DNA from: CAYJBH01 sp964369965 | Lineage (GTDB): Bacteria > Bacillota > Clostridia > Oscillospirales > Ruminococcaceae | Direction: 5' to 3' | Length of the DNA stretch: 64,000 nucleotides | Assembly: GCA_964369965.1 (NCBI GenBank) | Contig: CAYJGF010000005.1 | Span: 1 to 64,000 of the forward strand | In this document: positions 1-8,685 of the stretch, piece after piece | Position numbering within the stretch: the first letter of the stretch is position 1 | How the letters are laid out: each line of letters opens with the position of its first letter | The notes under the pieces: generated by a model | What the model was told of the DNA's origin: nothing | The model's input: the letters and a program-made list of their open reading frames with translations, nothing else | Database searches by the model: none | Position numbers and translations under genes: made by a program

Positions 1-15
1 TATCCCTTTCGGTGA

Positions 16-81
16 CTGCGAACAGGTTCGCAGACGCGCCCCCCGCCTACAGCCGTGCACCAACCCAACCGCAATGCACGG
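16..81. repeat. REP-like inverted repeats upstream of first glycine-rich gene
   Basis: Two short inverted repeats lie in the noncoding start of the window. Positions 16-23 and 26-33 (CTGCGAAC/GTTCGCAG) form a perfect 8-bp stem with a 2-nt loop, and 53-59 and 75-81 (CCGTGCA/TGCACGG) form a 7-bp stem. No gene is visible in 1-288. From about position 86 the sequence becomes the repeat that also precedes the second glycine-rich gene, so this region probably trails another gene left of the window. Confidence 0.5.
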
Positions 82-160
82 ATTACAACATCACCGCAAC
101 ACCGATTTAACCGTATTCACAACCCTCACGGTCGCCCTCGTTTTTCCCTTACACTGATAA

Positions 161-192
161 ATCCAATCGTTTTCGGTTGGATTTTTATTTTT
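161..192 (+). terminator. Rho-independent terminator, copy 1
   Basis: ATCCAATCG (161-169), loop TTTT, CGGTTGGAT (174-182): a 9-bp stem with one G-T wobble, followed by a T-rich tract. It ends 4 nt before the -35 box of the next gene, so it insulates that gene from whatever is transcribed upstream. Confidence 0.75.
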
Positions 193-195
193 ATA

Positions 196-224
196 TTTAC
201 AATTTATATATTGTCTGGTATAAT
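196..224 (+). promoter_or_regulatory. Sigma-A promoter, copy 1
   Basis: -35 TTTACA (196-201), 17-bp spacer, -10 TATAAT (219-224). The ribosome binding site AAAGGGGAG is at 277-285, just ahead of ATG 289. The same promoter precedes the second copy. Confidence 0.8.
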
Positions 225-288
225 ATAAAAGTATATTTATAACATATCGTGTATACGATGATAACATTATGGAATAAAGGGGAGAATT

Positions 289-3009
289 ATGGTAAGGGTG
301 TTGAAGAGATTTGGTCTGATGGCGGCGGTGTCGGCGCTGTTTTTTGTTCTGCTCGGGACGGGGGCTTTTGCGGTGACGTCCGTCGGTGCATTTTATGTGG
401 AGGGGGATGCATCTTCTTACTTCTTTTCCGGCACCAGTGAGACAAATGGTGTCCTCACCATCACTGGCGGCGGTGACTTCACCATTTCAAACATAAACCC
501 CAACACCTCTACCACCGATATAATCGTCGTTAATACTAATGTGACTGCAAACATCACCCTAAGCGGTGTAAACATTGTGAATACCAACTTAAATGCCTGC
601 GCCTTTGACATACAGGGAACAGCCACGGCGAACATCACCTTGGTCGGCACCAACACCCTATCAAGCGGCAGGAATAAAGCCGGTTTACAGGTGTCGGACA
701 ATGCCACCTTAACAATAACAGCAATATCCACCGGCTCGCTCGAAGCCAACGGAGGTGTAAACGGTGCCGGTATCGGCGGCGGCGACATCGGTACCGGCGG
801 CAAAATCAACATCGAGGGTGGCACCGTGACGGCAAACGGCGGCAACAGCGGCGCCGGCATCGGCGGCGGCGGCAATGGTTCCGGCGGCGAAATCACCATC
901 TCGGGCGGCATCGTGACGGCAACCGGTGGTTTAGGCGGTGCCGGCATCGGCGGCGGCTCCAGCGGCGATGGCGGCGTCATCAACATCTCGGGCGGCACCG
1001 TGACGGCAAACGGTGGTATCAACGCTCCTTACGGCGGTGCCGGCATCGGCGGTGGTGCCGGCGGCGATGGCGTGACCATCACCATCTCGGGCGGCATCGT
1101 GACGGCAACCGGCAGCAGCAGCAGGAGCACCGGCGGCGCCGGAATCGGCGGCGGCGGCAAAGACACATCAACAGGTGGCGCAGCCGGCAACATCACCATA
1201 TCCGGCGGCGAGGTGACGGCAAAAGGCGGTGCCGGCTCTAGCGGTAATAAAAGCGGTTCCGGCATCGGCAAAGGCGGCGACGGGCCCTCCGGCACCTTTT
1301 CCACAACACCAACCGGCACCGCGCTCATCCGCGCAACCGCCGGCACCGACAGTGACTCTCACATATCAGCTCTACCTACGTCCGGTTTGAGCGGCATAAT
1401 TTTCAACGGCGATACCGGCACTGTATACGGCACTCAAACTCTATCCACCGACCTCACGGTTGAAAGTGGCAAAAATCTAAGAATAAATACAGGCGGTTCC
1501 CTAACCATCAAAGACGGTGTCACCCTTACAAACAACGGTGCTTTCAGCATGGAAAGTAATACCACACTCATTATAAATAAGACAGCCAATTTTACAAATG
1601 TTACAAATGTTACAAATGCAAACACTGTTACTGCTACTTTTAATGTTAACAGCTCCAATGTCAGTATCGATATATCCGGCACGCTCCAATTTACAGAGGC
1701 TACTTTGAATTTATTGTCAAATGCTGCGACGATTACGGTGCAAAATGGTGGCTCTCTTATATTTCAAAAGTCTTCTAGATTTGATAACAGAGGCACTCTC
1801 AATGTACTTTCCGGTGGCACATTTAGATTAATATATCCCAGTAAATTATTAAGCAACGGAACAATAAATTATGCCGACCCGGTTATAGACATAGCCGACA
1901 ATCATATTTTTTTAAAAGAAGATGGCAATATAAAGCAGCTCCTTTTTGCAAATGCTACCTACCCTGCGATCACCTACACCGGCGAAATCACAATCAAGGG
2001 AACGACCACAGAGCATAGTGTAACTGTTACCAGTGGCGAGCATAACATCACCTTAGATGGTGTGACAATCAACAGGGAGAGTCCAGGGGATTTTATCCCT
2101 ATCAGCGTTGGTGGTAGTGTCTCAGGCATACCCACCACTGCCACCGCGAACATAACCTTAAAAAATTATAACACTTTAAAAGGTGGAGAAAATGCTACCG
2201 CATTAAATGTGGTTATGGGCTCCACCGTGCATATCACGGCAGCGTCGACCGGCACCCTTGAAGCCACCGGTGGCGTGAACGGCGCAGGCATCGGCGGTGC
2301 CGGCGGCAACGTCATTATCGCCGGCGGCACTGTCCAAGCCATGGGTGGCGAAAATGCCGCAGGCATCGGCGGCAGCTATTTCCCCGGCAATTCATCCATT
2401 CTCCCTCTGAGTTTCCCCAGCGGCAACATCACCATATTGGGCGGCATTGTGAATGCAAACGGCGGTATGTATGCCGCAGGCATCGGCGGCGGAAGAGGTG
2501 GTGCAGGCGGCACCATCACCATATCGCGTGGCACTGTCCAAGCCAACGGTGGTAATAATGGCGGCGCCGGCATCGGTGGCGGTTTTGAGGGCGACGGCGG
2601 CACCATCACCATATCCGGCGCAGATGTGATGGCGAGGGGCACCTCGGGCGGCGTTGGAATCGGCGCAGGTAACGGCGGCACCGCCGGCACGGTCAACATC
2701 ATCAGCGGCACGACAACGGCAATCGGTGGCGAGCCGATGGGAAATACACCTGCAACAATGTTGAGCGCATTCACGGCAAAGCCCACACTGTCGCCGCTCC
2801 CCGGCACCGCACCGATTGTTGAGGCAAGCAGTAATAATGACCCATTTAGCGTGGTTAGCGTAGGCACCAACTATCACACATATAACATGGTTCGCATCTC
2901 ATTCGGCGAGGCACCACCGGCACCGACACCGGTCCCGACAACACCGACAACAACAGATCAAACAAACAACCCGGCAATAGCACCGCTGACCGGCGTGTAT
3001 TTTGAGTAG
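289..3009 (+). CDS. Secreted glycine-rich beta-helix repeat protein (copy 1)
   Basis: A 906-residue exported protein. Residues 1-28 form a signal peptide (basic LKRF, hydrophobic core, cleavage after GAFA). The body is made of ~25-residue repeats built on GAGIGGG, then TITISGG and VTANGG, in two blocks (about 155-330 and 650-820), the pattern of a right-handed parallel beta-helix. It resembles the Cthe_2159/DUF4353 carbohydrate-binding family and large Gly-rich adhesins of gut Clostridia. A Pro/Thr linker (PAPTPVPTTPTTT) precedes the short tail IAPLTGVYFE. No membrane anchor, LPxTG signal with hydrophobic tail, or SLH domain is visible. A paralogue follows directly and has nearly the same ends. 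Binding to polysaccharide is inferred; the ligand is unknown. Confidence 0.75.
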   Translation: MVRVLKRFGLMAAVSALFFVLLGTGAFAVTSVGAFYVEGDASSYFFSGTSETNGVLTITGGGDFTISNINPNTSTTDIIVVNTNVTANITLSGVNIVNTNLNACAFDIQGTATANITLVGTNTLSSGRNKAGLQVSDNATLTITAISTGSLEANGGVNGAGIGGGDIGTGGKINIEGGTVTANGGNSGAGIGGGGNGSGGEITISGGIVTATGGLGGAGIGGGSSGDGGVINISGGTVTANGGINAPYGGAGIGGGAGGDGVTITISGGIVTATGSSSRSTGGAGIGGGGKDTSTGGAAGNITISGGEVTAKGGAGSSGNKSGSGIGKGGDGPSGTFSTTPTGTALIRATAGTDSDSHISALPTSGLSGIIFNGDTGTVYGTQTLSTDLTVESGKNLRINTGGSLTIKDGVTLTNNGAFSMESNTTLIINKTANFTNVTNVTNANTVTATFNVNSSNVSIDISGTLQFTEATLNLLSNAATITVQNGGSLIFQKSSRFDNRGTLNVLSGGTFRLIYPSKLLSNGTINYADPVIDIADNHIFLKEDGNIKQLLFANATYPAITYTGEITIKGTTTEHSVTVTSGEHNITLDGVTINRESPGDFIPISVGGSVSGIPTTATANITLKNYNTLKGGENATALNVVMGSTVHITAASTGTLEATGGVNGAGIGGAGGNVIIAGGTVQAMGGENAAGIGGSYFPGNSSILPLSFPSGNITILGGIVNANGGMYAAGIGGGRGGAGGTITISRGTVQANGGNNGGAGIGGGFEGDGGTITISGADVMARGTSGGVGIGAGNGGTAGTVNIISGTTTAIGGEPMGNTPATMLSAFTAKPTLSPLPGTAPIVEASSNNDPFSVVSVGTNYHTYNMVRISFGEAPPAPTPVPTTPTTTDQTNNPAIAPLTGVYFE

Positions 3010-3041
3010 TGTAGCACGACCCCGACTGTCGTCGCATAATC

Positions 3042-3062
3042 GGGCGGATATGGAATCCGCCC
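3042..3062. repeat. REP-like hairpin after copy 1
   Basis: GGGCGGAT (3042-3049), 5-nt loop, ATCCGCCC (3055-3062). The same hairpin with a different loop follows the second gene at 5777-5797. Either it is a terminator-like stem without a T tract, or it is a short intergenic palindromic repeat. Confidence 0.6.
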
Positions 3063-3140
3063 CTACAACATCACCGCAACACCGATTTAACCGTATTCAC
3101 AACCCTCACGGTCGCCCTCGTTTTTCCCTTACACTGATAA

Positions 3141-3172
3141 ATCCAATCGTTTTCGGTTGGATTTTTATTTTT
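3141..3172 (+). terminator. Rho-independent terminator, copy 2
   Basis: Same 9-bp stem, TTTT loop and T-rich tail as at 161-192. Here it ends transcription of the first glycine-rich gene before the second promoter. Confidence 0.75.
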
Positions 3173-3175
3173 ATA

Positions 3176-3204
3176 TTTACAATTTATATATTGTCTGGTA
3201 TAAT
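3176..3204 (+). promoter_or_regulatory. Sigma-A promoter, copy 2
   Basis: TTTACA (3176-3181), 17-bp spacer, TATAAT (3199-3204), identical to copy 1. It drives the gene starting at 3269. Confidence 0.8.
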
Positions 3205-3268
3205 ATAAAAGTATATTTATAACATATCGTGTATACGATGATAATATTATGGAATAAAGGGGAGAATT

Positions 3269-5743
3269 ATGATAGGGATGTTGAAGAGATTTGGTCTGAT
3301 GGCGGCGGTGTCGACGCTGTTTTTTGTGTTGCTCGGGACGGGGGTTTTTGCGACTAACAACCCGACACTTGATATATCAAACGGTTCAATAACTTTAAGT
3401 GCGGCTGGCGCGGACTTACAATATACTCAAGATACTGGCGTTGCGACACCCTACACCGGCGATATTACAATAAAAGGAGATCCCAACATCTCCACCGAAA
3501 ACACCATTATCGTCGAAAGCGGCACGCACAACATCATTTTAGAAAATGTATACATCAAATTGGAACTTACTAATCTTATCCTCTGTGCCTTTGAAATAAA
3601 AACCGGTGCCACGGCGAATGTCACCTTGGTCGGCAACAATACATTAATTAGTAAAACCTCTCGTGCCGGTTTGCAGGTGACAGACGGTGCAATCCTAAAT
3701 ATAACAGAAAAATCCACCGGTTCCCTCACCGCCTTCGGAGCTAACGGTGGTGCCGGTATCGGCGGCGGCAGCGGAAATGATATGGGTGACTGCGGTACTA
3801 TCACCATTTCGGGTGGCACCGTGACGGCAAATGGCGGCAACGGTGCCGCCGGCATCGGCGGTGGCACCGGTCGAGCTATTCAAAGCAACGAAATAAGTGG
3901 CGCCGGTGGCGATATCACCATTACCGGAGGCACTGTGAAAGCCACCGGTGGCGACAACAGCAGCGGTGGCACCGGTGGTGCGGGCATTGGTGGAGGCGGC
4001 TCCGGTGATACTGCCATCAACACCACCGGAGGTGCAGGTGGCACCATCACCATCACGGGTGGCTATGTGGAAGCAACCGCCATTGCCACCGGTGCCGCCG
4101 GCATCGGCGGCGGTGCCGGTATTGCAACCGGCGGTGCCGGCAGCGATGTCATCATCTCGGGCGGAGTTGTGAAAGCTACCGGCTACGTCCCAGGCTCAGG
4201 CACCGGCATCGGTCCCGGTACCAACACCGCCGGAACCGCCAGCGTCGCCAACGGCACCTTCTCCACAACATATACCGTTGGCGGCACTCCCATCATCGGC
4301 ACCGCGCTAATTATTGCGACCGGTGACAGCGGAGTTTCATCTCACATACCGGCTTTACCTGCAACCGGTTTGAGCGGCATAATTCTTAACGGTAATGTCG
4401 GTGAGGTATATGATGGCAATCATACTCTATCCACCGAGCTTACAATCCCGAGCGGGGGAAGTCTAACAATAGATACAGGCAATTCCTTAACCATCAAAGA
4501 TGGTGGCTCTCTTATACTTGAAGACAGATCTTCATTTGTAAACAACAACTCTCTCAATGTGCTTGCCGGTGGCTCATTTAGATTAATAGGTTCCGCTAAT
4601 ATTACGGGTGCCGGAACAATAGACTATGCCAATCCGGTTATAGACATATTCGATAATTCTATCATTTTTAAAGAAGATGCCGGTGAAAAGCAGTTTTACT
4701 TTAAAAGTGCTCCAAGCTCTCCGATCACCTACACCGGCGACGTCACAATCAAGGGAACGACCTTTGAAAATAATGTAACTGTTACAAGTGGCGAGCACAA
4801 CATCACCTTAGATGATGTAGATATCGACAACTATAGAGTTTTGGGCAGTAACGCTATTCATGTTGGTGGGAGTGATCCAACCGACCACACTGCCACCGCG
4901 AACATAACCTTAAAGAATGGTAACAAATTAAAGAGTAGAGATGCTACCGCATTAAATGTGGCTATGGGCTCCACCGTGCACATCACGGCGGCATCGACCG
5001 GCACCCTTGAAGCCATCGGTCGCATTGACAGCGCAGGAATTGGCGGCGCAGGCATTGGCGGTGCCGGCGGCAACGTTATTATCGCCGGCGGCACTGTCAA
5101 TGCCGAGGGTGGCGATAATGCCGCAGGTATCGGTGGCGGCAATGGTGGCGACGGAGGCAATATCACCATATTGGGCGGCATTGTCAATGCCGAGGGTGGC
5201 GATAATGCCGCAGGTATCGGTGGCGGCAGAGGTGGTGCAGGCGGCACCATCACCATATCGCGTGGCACTGTCCAAGCCAACGGCGGTAATAATGGCGGCG
5301 CCGGCATCGGTGGCGGTTTTGAGGGCTACGGCGGCACCATAACCATATCCGGCGCAGATGTGATGGCGAAGGGCACCTCGGGCGGCGTTGGAATCGGCGC
5401 AGGTAACGGCGGCACTGCCGGCACGGTCAACATCATCAGCGGCACGACAACGGCAATCGGCGGCGAGCCGATGGGAAATACACCTGCAACAATGTTGAGC
5501 GCATTCACGGCAAAACCCACCCTGTCACCGCTCCCCGGCACCGCACCGATTGTTGAGGTAAGCAGTAATAATGACCCATTTAGCGTGGTTAGCGTAGGCA
5601 CAGACTATCACACATATAACATGGTGCGCATCTCATTCGGCGAGGCACCACCTGCACCGACACCGGCACCGACAACACCGACAACAACAGATCAAACAAA
5701 CAGCGCGGCAATAGCACCGCTGACCGGCGTGTATTTTGAGTAG
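3269..5743 (+). CDS. Secreted glycine-rich beta-helix repeat protein (copy 2)
   Basis: An 824-residue paralogue of the preceding gene. The signal peptide is residues 1-28 (cleavage after GVFA) and differs from copy 1 at only a few positions. The central part, about residues 30-560, has diverged in sequence and repeat number, whereas the last ~170 residues (GAGIGGG repeats, TLSPLPGTAP, FSVVSVGT, Pro/Thr linker, IAPLTGVYFE) are nearly identical. This fits tandem duplication with conserved export and C-terminal parts and a variable middle. Function is inferred as a surface or matrix carbohydrate-binding protein. No cell-wall anchor is visible. Confidence 0.75.
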   Translation: MIGMLKRFGLMAAVSTLFFVLLGTGVFATNNPTLDISNGSITLSAAGADLQYTQDTGVATPYTGDITIKGDPNISTENTIIVESGTHNIILENVYIKLELTNLILCAFEIKTGATANVTLVGNNTLISKTSRAGLQVTDGAILNITEKSTGSLTAFGANGGAGIGGGSGNDMGDCGTITISGGTVTANGGNGAAGIGGGTGRAIQSNEISGAGGDITITGGTVKATGGDNSSGGTGGAGIGGGGSGDTAINTTGGAGGTITITGGYVEATAIATGAAGIGGGAGIATGGAGSDVIISGGVVKATGYVPGSGTGIGPGTNTAGTASVANGTFSTTYTVGGTPIIGTALIIATGDSGVSSHIPALPATGLSGIILNGNVGEVYDGNHTLSTELTIPSGGSLTIDTGNSLTIKDGGSLILEDRSSFVNNNSLNVLAGGSFRLIGSANITGAGTIDYANPVIDIFDNSIIFKEDAGEKQFYFKSAPSSPITYTGDVTIKGTTFENNVTVTSGEHNITLDDVDIDNYRVLGSNAIHVGGSDPTDHTATANITLKNGNKLKSRDATALNVAMGSTVHITAASTGTLEAIGRIDSAGIGGAGIGGAGGNVIIAGGTVNAEGGDNAAGIGGGNGGDGGNITILGGIVNAEGGDNAAGIGGGRGGAGGTITISRGTVQANGGNNGGAGIGGGFEGYGGTITISGADVMAKGTSGGVGIGAGNGGTAGTVNIISGTTTAIGGEPMGNTPATMLSAFTAKPTLSPLPGTAPIVEVSSNNDPFSVVSVGTDYHTYNMVRISFGEAPPAPTPAPTTPTTTDQTNSAAIAPLTGVYFE

Positions 5744-5776
5744 TGTAGCCCGACCCCGACTGTCGTTGCATATTTC

Positions 5777-5797
5777 GGGCGGATATTGAATCCGCCC
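5777..5797. repeat. REP-like hairpin after copy 2
   Basis: GGGCGGAT (5777-5784), loop ATTGA, ATCCGCCC (5790-5797), matching the hairpin after copy 1. It lies 33 bp past the stop codon. Confidence 0.6.
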
Positions 5798-5831
5798 CTA
5801 CACCCTCCTATCACCCAAAACGGTATATTAT

Positions 5832-6911
5832 ATGAAACAAAAATTTTTATCCCACCTCAAAAAACAAAACATCGTCTTTTCATTTGACCGTATAGCAATC
5901 AAGGCTCTGTCCGGAATGGCGCAGGGTCTTTTTGCATCGCTTTTGATAGGGACTATCCTCGACACCATCGGCAAATATGCCGGTATACCGCTGTTCAGTG
6001 AGATTGCAGGCTACACACGGCAGGTGCAGGGCGCGGCGATGGCGGTCGCTATAGGGTACGGTCTGCAATGCCCGCCCTTTGTGCTGTTCTCGCTTGCAAC
6101 GGTCGGTCTTGCCGCGAACGCCCTCGGCGGTGCGGGCGGTCCGCTTGCGGTCTATGTCATTGTACTTTTTGCCGCATTTTTCGGCAAATTTGTCTCCAAA
6201 ACAACACCGGTCGACCTCATCGTCACACCGGTGGTCACCATCGTATCCGGCGTGGCACTCGCAAAACTGCTCGCCCCCGGTATCGGCGCGGCGGCATCGT
6301 CACTGGGTGGTGTTATCATCTGGGCGACCGAAATGCAACCGTTTTTGATGGGTATATTAATATCGGTAATAATGGGTATAGTGCTGACCCTGCCGATAAG
6401 CTCCGCCGCTATCTGCTCTGCACTTGGGCTCGTCGGTCTTGCCGGCGGTGCGGCGGTGGCAGGCTGTTGCGCGCACATGGTGGGCTTCGCGGTTTGCTCC
6501 TACCGTGAAAATAAACTCGGCGGGCTCGCCAGCATGGGTATAGGCACCTCCATGTTGCAGATGCCAAATCTTTTGAAAAAACCGATTTTATGGTTACCGC
6601 CGATCATAGCCTCAGCGGTAAACGGGCCGCTCGCAACGGTGCTCTTTCAACTCAAAATGAACGGCGAACCCATCTCCTCCGGCATGGGTACAAGCGGCAT
6701 GGTCGGACCTATCGGCGTAATCTCCGGCTGGTTCAATCCTTCCGAGGCGGCACTGGCAACGGGCGAGAGCTCCATCACGCCCGATATAATAACATGGGTA
6801 GGTCTCATAGCGGTAAGTATCATAGTCCCTGCTGTAGTATCGCTTTTGGTGAGCGAGATTATGAGAAAGAAGGGAATTATAAGGCATGGGGATTATGGGA
6901 TTGAGGTATAG
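5832..6911 (+). CDS. PTS transporter subunit IIC-like membrane protein
   Basis: A 359-residue integral membrane protein with about 8-10 hydrophobic segments. The N-terminus (short basic region, then ALSGMAQGLFASLLIGTIL) and the MGTSGMVGP loop match the PTS_EIIC_2 family of sugar-PTS IIC-like permeases. No EIIA, EIIB or sugar kinase gene lies nearby, so phosphotransfer-coupled transport cannot be assumed. Family members are often encoded alone. No good ribosome binding site precedes ATG 5832, although the N-terminus fits the family; translation may be weak or the transcript leaderless. The substrate is unknown. Confidence 0.75.
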   Translation: MKQKFLSHLKKQNIVFSFDRIAIKALSGMAQGLFASLLIGTILDTIGKYAGIPLFSEIAGYTRQVQGAAMAVAIGYGLQCPPFVLFSLATVGLAANALGGAGGPLAVYVIVLFAAFFGKFVSKTTPVDLIVTPVVTIVSGVALAKLLAPGIGAAASSLGGVIIWATEMQPFLMGILISVIMGIVLTLPISSAAICSALGLVGLAGGAAVAGCCAHMVGFAVCSYRENKLGGLASMGIGTSMLQMPNLLKKPILWLPPIIASAVNGPLATVLFQLKMNGEPISSGMGTSGMVGPIGVISGWFNPSEAALATGESSITPDIITWVGLIAVSIIVPAVVSLLVSEIMRKKGIIRHGDYGIEV

Positions 6912-6986
6912 AGGATAAACTTCCAACTTTTACAATTTTAACATAATAATGATATATACTAATCAAAATGAGGTTAGAATTGTAAT

Positions 6987-7661
6987 ATGAAAAAATCATC
7001 AACGCTTAAACTCGCGTTCTTCCTTATCCTAATAATAACCATCGGTGCGGTCGGAGTACTTCTCGCGCCTTATCTTTCCTCGCTTTCAAACCTTGAGGAC
7101 GTTGAAAACCTTATTGATGGTATACGTGGGTTTGGCATATTCAGTGTCTTTATCTTCCTCGGCTTGCAGGTTTTGCAGATTGTCATCTTTGTGGTGCCGG
7201 GGGAGGTTATGGAGTTGGTCGCCGGTATGCTTTTCGGTCCTTTTTTCGGCACGTTGCTCTGCCTTGTCGGCGTGTTTTTAGGCTCTTGCGCCATCTTCAC
7301 CATCGCGCGGTGGCTCGGTTTTGACTCGTTGCACTCACTCCTCAAAAAAGATTCCTCCAAACTTATGGCATTCCTCAACCAAAAGGATCGCCTTTATGTC
7401 GTCTTGTTCCTCCTCTTCTTTATACCGGGTGTGCCACGCGATGCGCTGACCTATTTCGTGCCGTTCACCCCGATACCGCTGAAATATTTCCTGCCCATCA
7501 CCATGATTGCACGACTGCCGTCCATCATCTCATCCACCTATCTCGGCAGTGCGATATTTGACGGCAATATTATAGCGGCGGTGATAATTTATATCGCGGT
7601 CGCCGCACTCGCCTTTGTCGGCTACCTCGTGCACCGCAGGATACAAAATGTTCAAAAATAG
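6987..7661 (+). CDS. TVP38/TMEM64 (DedA-like) membrane protein
   Basis: A 224-residue inner-membrane protein of the TVP38/TMEM64 (SNARE-associated, VTT domain) family. The VTT core is visible as VVPGEVMELVAGMLFGP followed by GSCAIFTIARWLG, and the second half carries FFIPGVPRDALTYFVP. About five hydrophobic segments are present, including an N-terminal one (residues 8-27). Relatives act in lipid scrambling or polyprenyl-phosphate recycling; the role here is inferred from family only. A GAGG sequence lies about 12 nt before ATG. It is encoded singly between two other membrane proteins. Confidence 0.85.
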   Translation: MKKSSTLKLAFFLILIITIGAVGVLLAPYLSSLSNLEDVENLIDGIRGFGIFSVFIFLGLQVLQIVIFVVPGEVMELVAGMLFGPFFGTLLCLVGVFLGSCAIFTIARWLGFDSLHSLLKKDSSKLMAFLNQKDRLYVVLFLLFFIPGVPRDALTYFVPFTPIPLKYFLPITMIARLPSIISSTYLGSAIFDGNIIAAVIIYIAVAALAFVGYLVHRRIQNVQK

Positions 7662-7670
7662 CAAAATTTC

Positions 7671-7699
7671 TTGATGTTTTGCATTTAATGTGTTATTAT
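7671..7699 (+). promoter_or_regulatory. Promoter of the AEC transporter-fhs pair
   Basis: TTGATG (7671-7676), 17-bp spacer, TATTAT (7694-7699), 28 bp before ATG 7728. With only 10 bp between the two genes it probably serves both. Confidence 0.6.
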
Positions 7700-7727
7700 A
7701 TAAAACAGATTATTGATATAGGGGACT

Positions 7728-8675
7728 ATGGATTATCTTGCAAACTTAATATTCTCCATAAACGTCGTCATGCCGATCATGTCGGTCATGGGGGTGGGCT
7801 ACGTCGTGCGGCGGCTCGACATTATTGGTGACAAGACGGTGTCGCAGTGCAACAATCTTGCTTTTAAGGTGTTCCTGCCTGCTCTTTTATTCAACAACGT
7901 GCGACGGACAACGGTGGATGAAATAACCAATCCGTCGCTGTTTCTTTTTGTTTTGGTGGCGGTTTTGCTCAGCTTTTTGGTTGTCACCCTCGTCATAATG
8001 GCTCTGGAAAAAGACAACCGCAAACGCGCCGTCATGATACAGGGTATCTGTCGCTCCAACTATGCGCTGTTCGGTCTGCCGCTCATTTCGCTTTTAAAAC
8101 CGGGGGAGGACCTCGCTATCGCCTCACTGCTCGTCGCGGTGGTCATACCGGTCTATAACATACTTTCTGTGGTGGTTTTCAGCGTTTTTTGTGCCAAAAA
8201 GTTTAACGTTAAGGATATGCTTTTGAGCATCGTCAAAAATCCGCTCATCATAGCAACCGCCCTCGGCGGTGTTTTAATGTTCGCCGATATCACATTGCCG
8301 CCGCTCCTCGACAACTCCTTTGAGTACCTCGGGGTCATCGCCTCCCCCTTTGCGCTGTTTATGCTCGGCGCGCGCTTTAGCTTTAATGAGGCGAAAACTC
8401 TCGGTCGTCAACTCGTCATAACCTGCCTTGGGCGCCTTGTCATTCTGCCTACCGTTATCATGACGGTGGCTATCGCACTCGGCTTTCGCTCGATGGAACT
8501 CGCCTGCCTTATGGTGCTGTTCTATGCGCCGACCGCTGCGAGTTCCTATGTCATGGCACAAGCGATGGGTGGCGACGGCGACCTCGCCTCGTCGGTGGTG
8601 GTTGTGACAACGTTATTTTGCATACTAAGCATGTTCGTGGTCATATTTATATACAATGGTTTGGGTTTAATATAA
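7728..8675 (+). CDS. AEC family (auxin efflux carrier-type) transporter
   Basis: A 315-residue protein with about 10 membrane segments, typical length and layout for the AEC/MTP permease family, whose bacterial members move organic acids such as malate. The start [29 protein letters not shown] and the segment ending [11 protein letters not shown] are family hallmarks; the two halves are related as in other members. The ribosome binding site AGGGGA precedes the ATG. It lies 10 bp before fhs, with which it is probably co-transcribed. The substrate cannot be read from the sequence; a link to formate or another C1-related anion is speculation. Confidence 0.85.
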   Translation: MDYLANLIFSINVVMPIMSVMGVGYVVRRLDIIGDKTVSQCNNLAFKVFLPALLFNNVRRTTVDEITNPSLFLFVLVAVLLSFLVVTLVIMALEKDNRKRAVMIQGICRSNYALFGLPLISLLKPGEDLAIASLLVAVVIPVYNILSVVVFSVFCAKKFNVKDMLLSIVKNPLIIATALGGVLMFADITLPPLLDNSFEYLGVIASPFALFMLGARFSFNEAKTLGRQLVITCLGRLVILPTVIMTVAIALGFRSMELACLMVLFYAPTAASSYVMAQAMGGDGDLASSVVVVTTLFCILSMFVVIFIYNGLGLI

Positions 8676-8685
8676 AGGGGCTTTT

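Larger units (their letters stand above)
86..291 (+). repeat. Upstream direct repeat, copy 1 (terminator plus promoter unit)
   Basis: About 205 bp here are almost identical to 3066-3271; the one difference I noticed inside the shared stretch is C/T at 255 versus 3235. The unit holds a rho-independent terminator, a sigma-A promoter and the ribosome binding site, and it continues into the signal-peptide codons. It marks the left edge of the tandem gene duplication. Confidence 0.9.
3066..3271 (+). repeat. Upstream direct repeat, copy 2
   Basis: Near-identical partner of 86-291, including terminator, promoter and ribosome binding site. The near identity over noncoding DNA shows the duplication is recent or is kept uniform by gene conversion. 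Confidence 0.9.

Noticed and set aside
754..1230. Regular repeats resembling a CRISPR or tandem-repeat array
   Set aside because: The repeats are in frame, about 75 bp, degenerate, and encode the GAGIGGG/TITISGG beta-helix units; there are no unique spacers between constant repeats.
417..1346. Long minus-strand ORFs rich in Pro and Met opposite the Gly-rich gene
   Set aside because: They are reverse-strand shadows of Gly/Thr/Ile repeat codons; they have no ribosome binding site and the same pattern recurs opposite the second copy.
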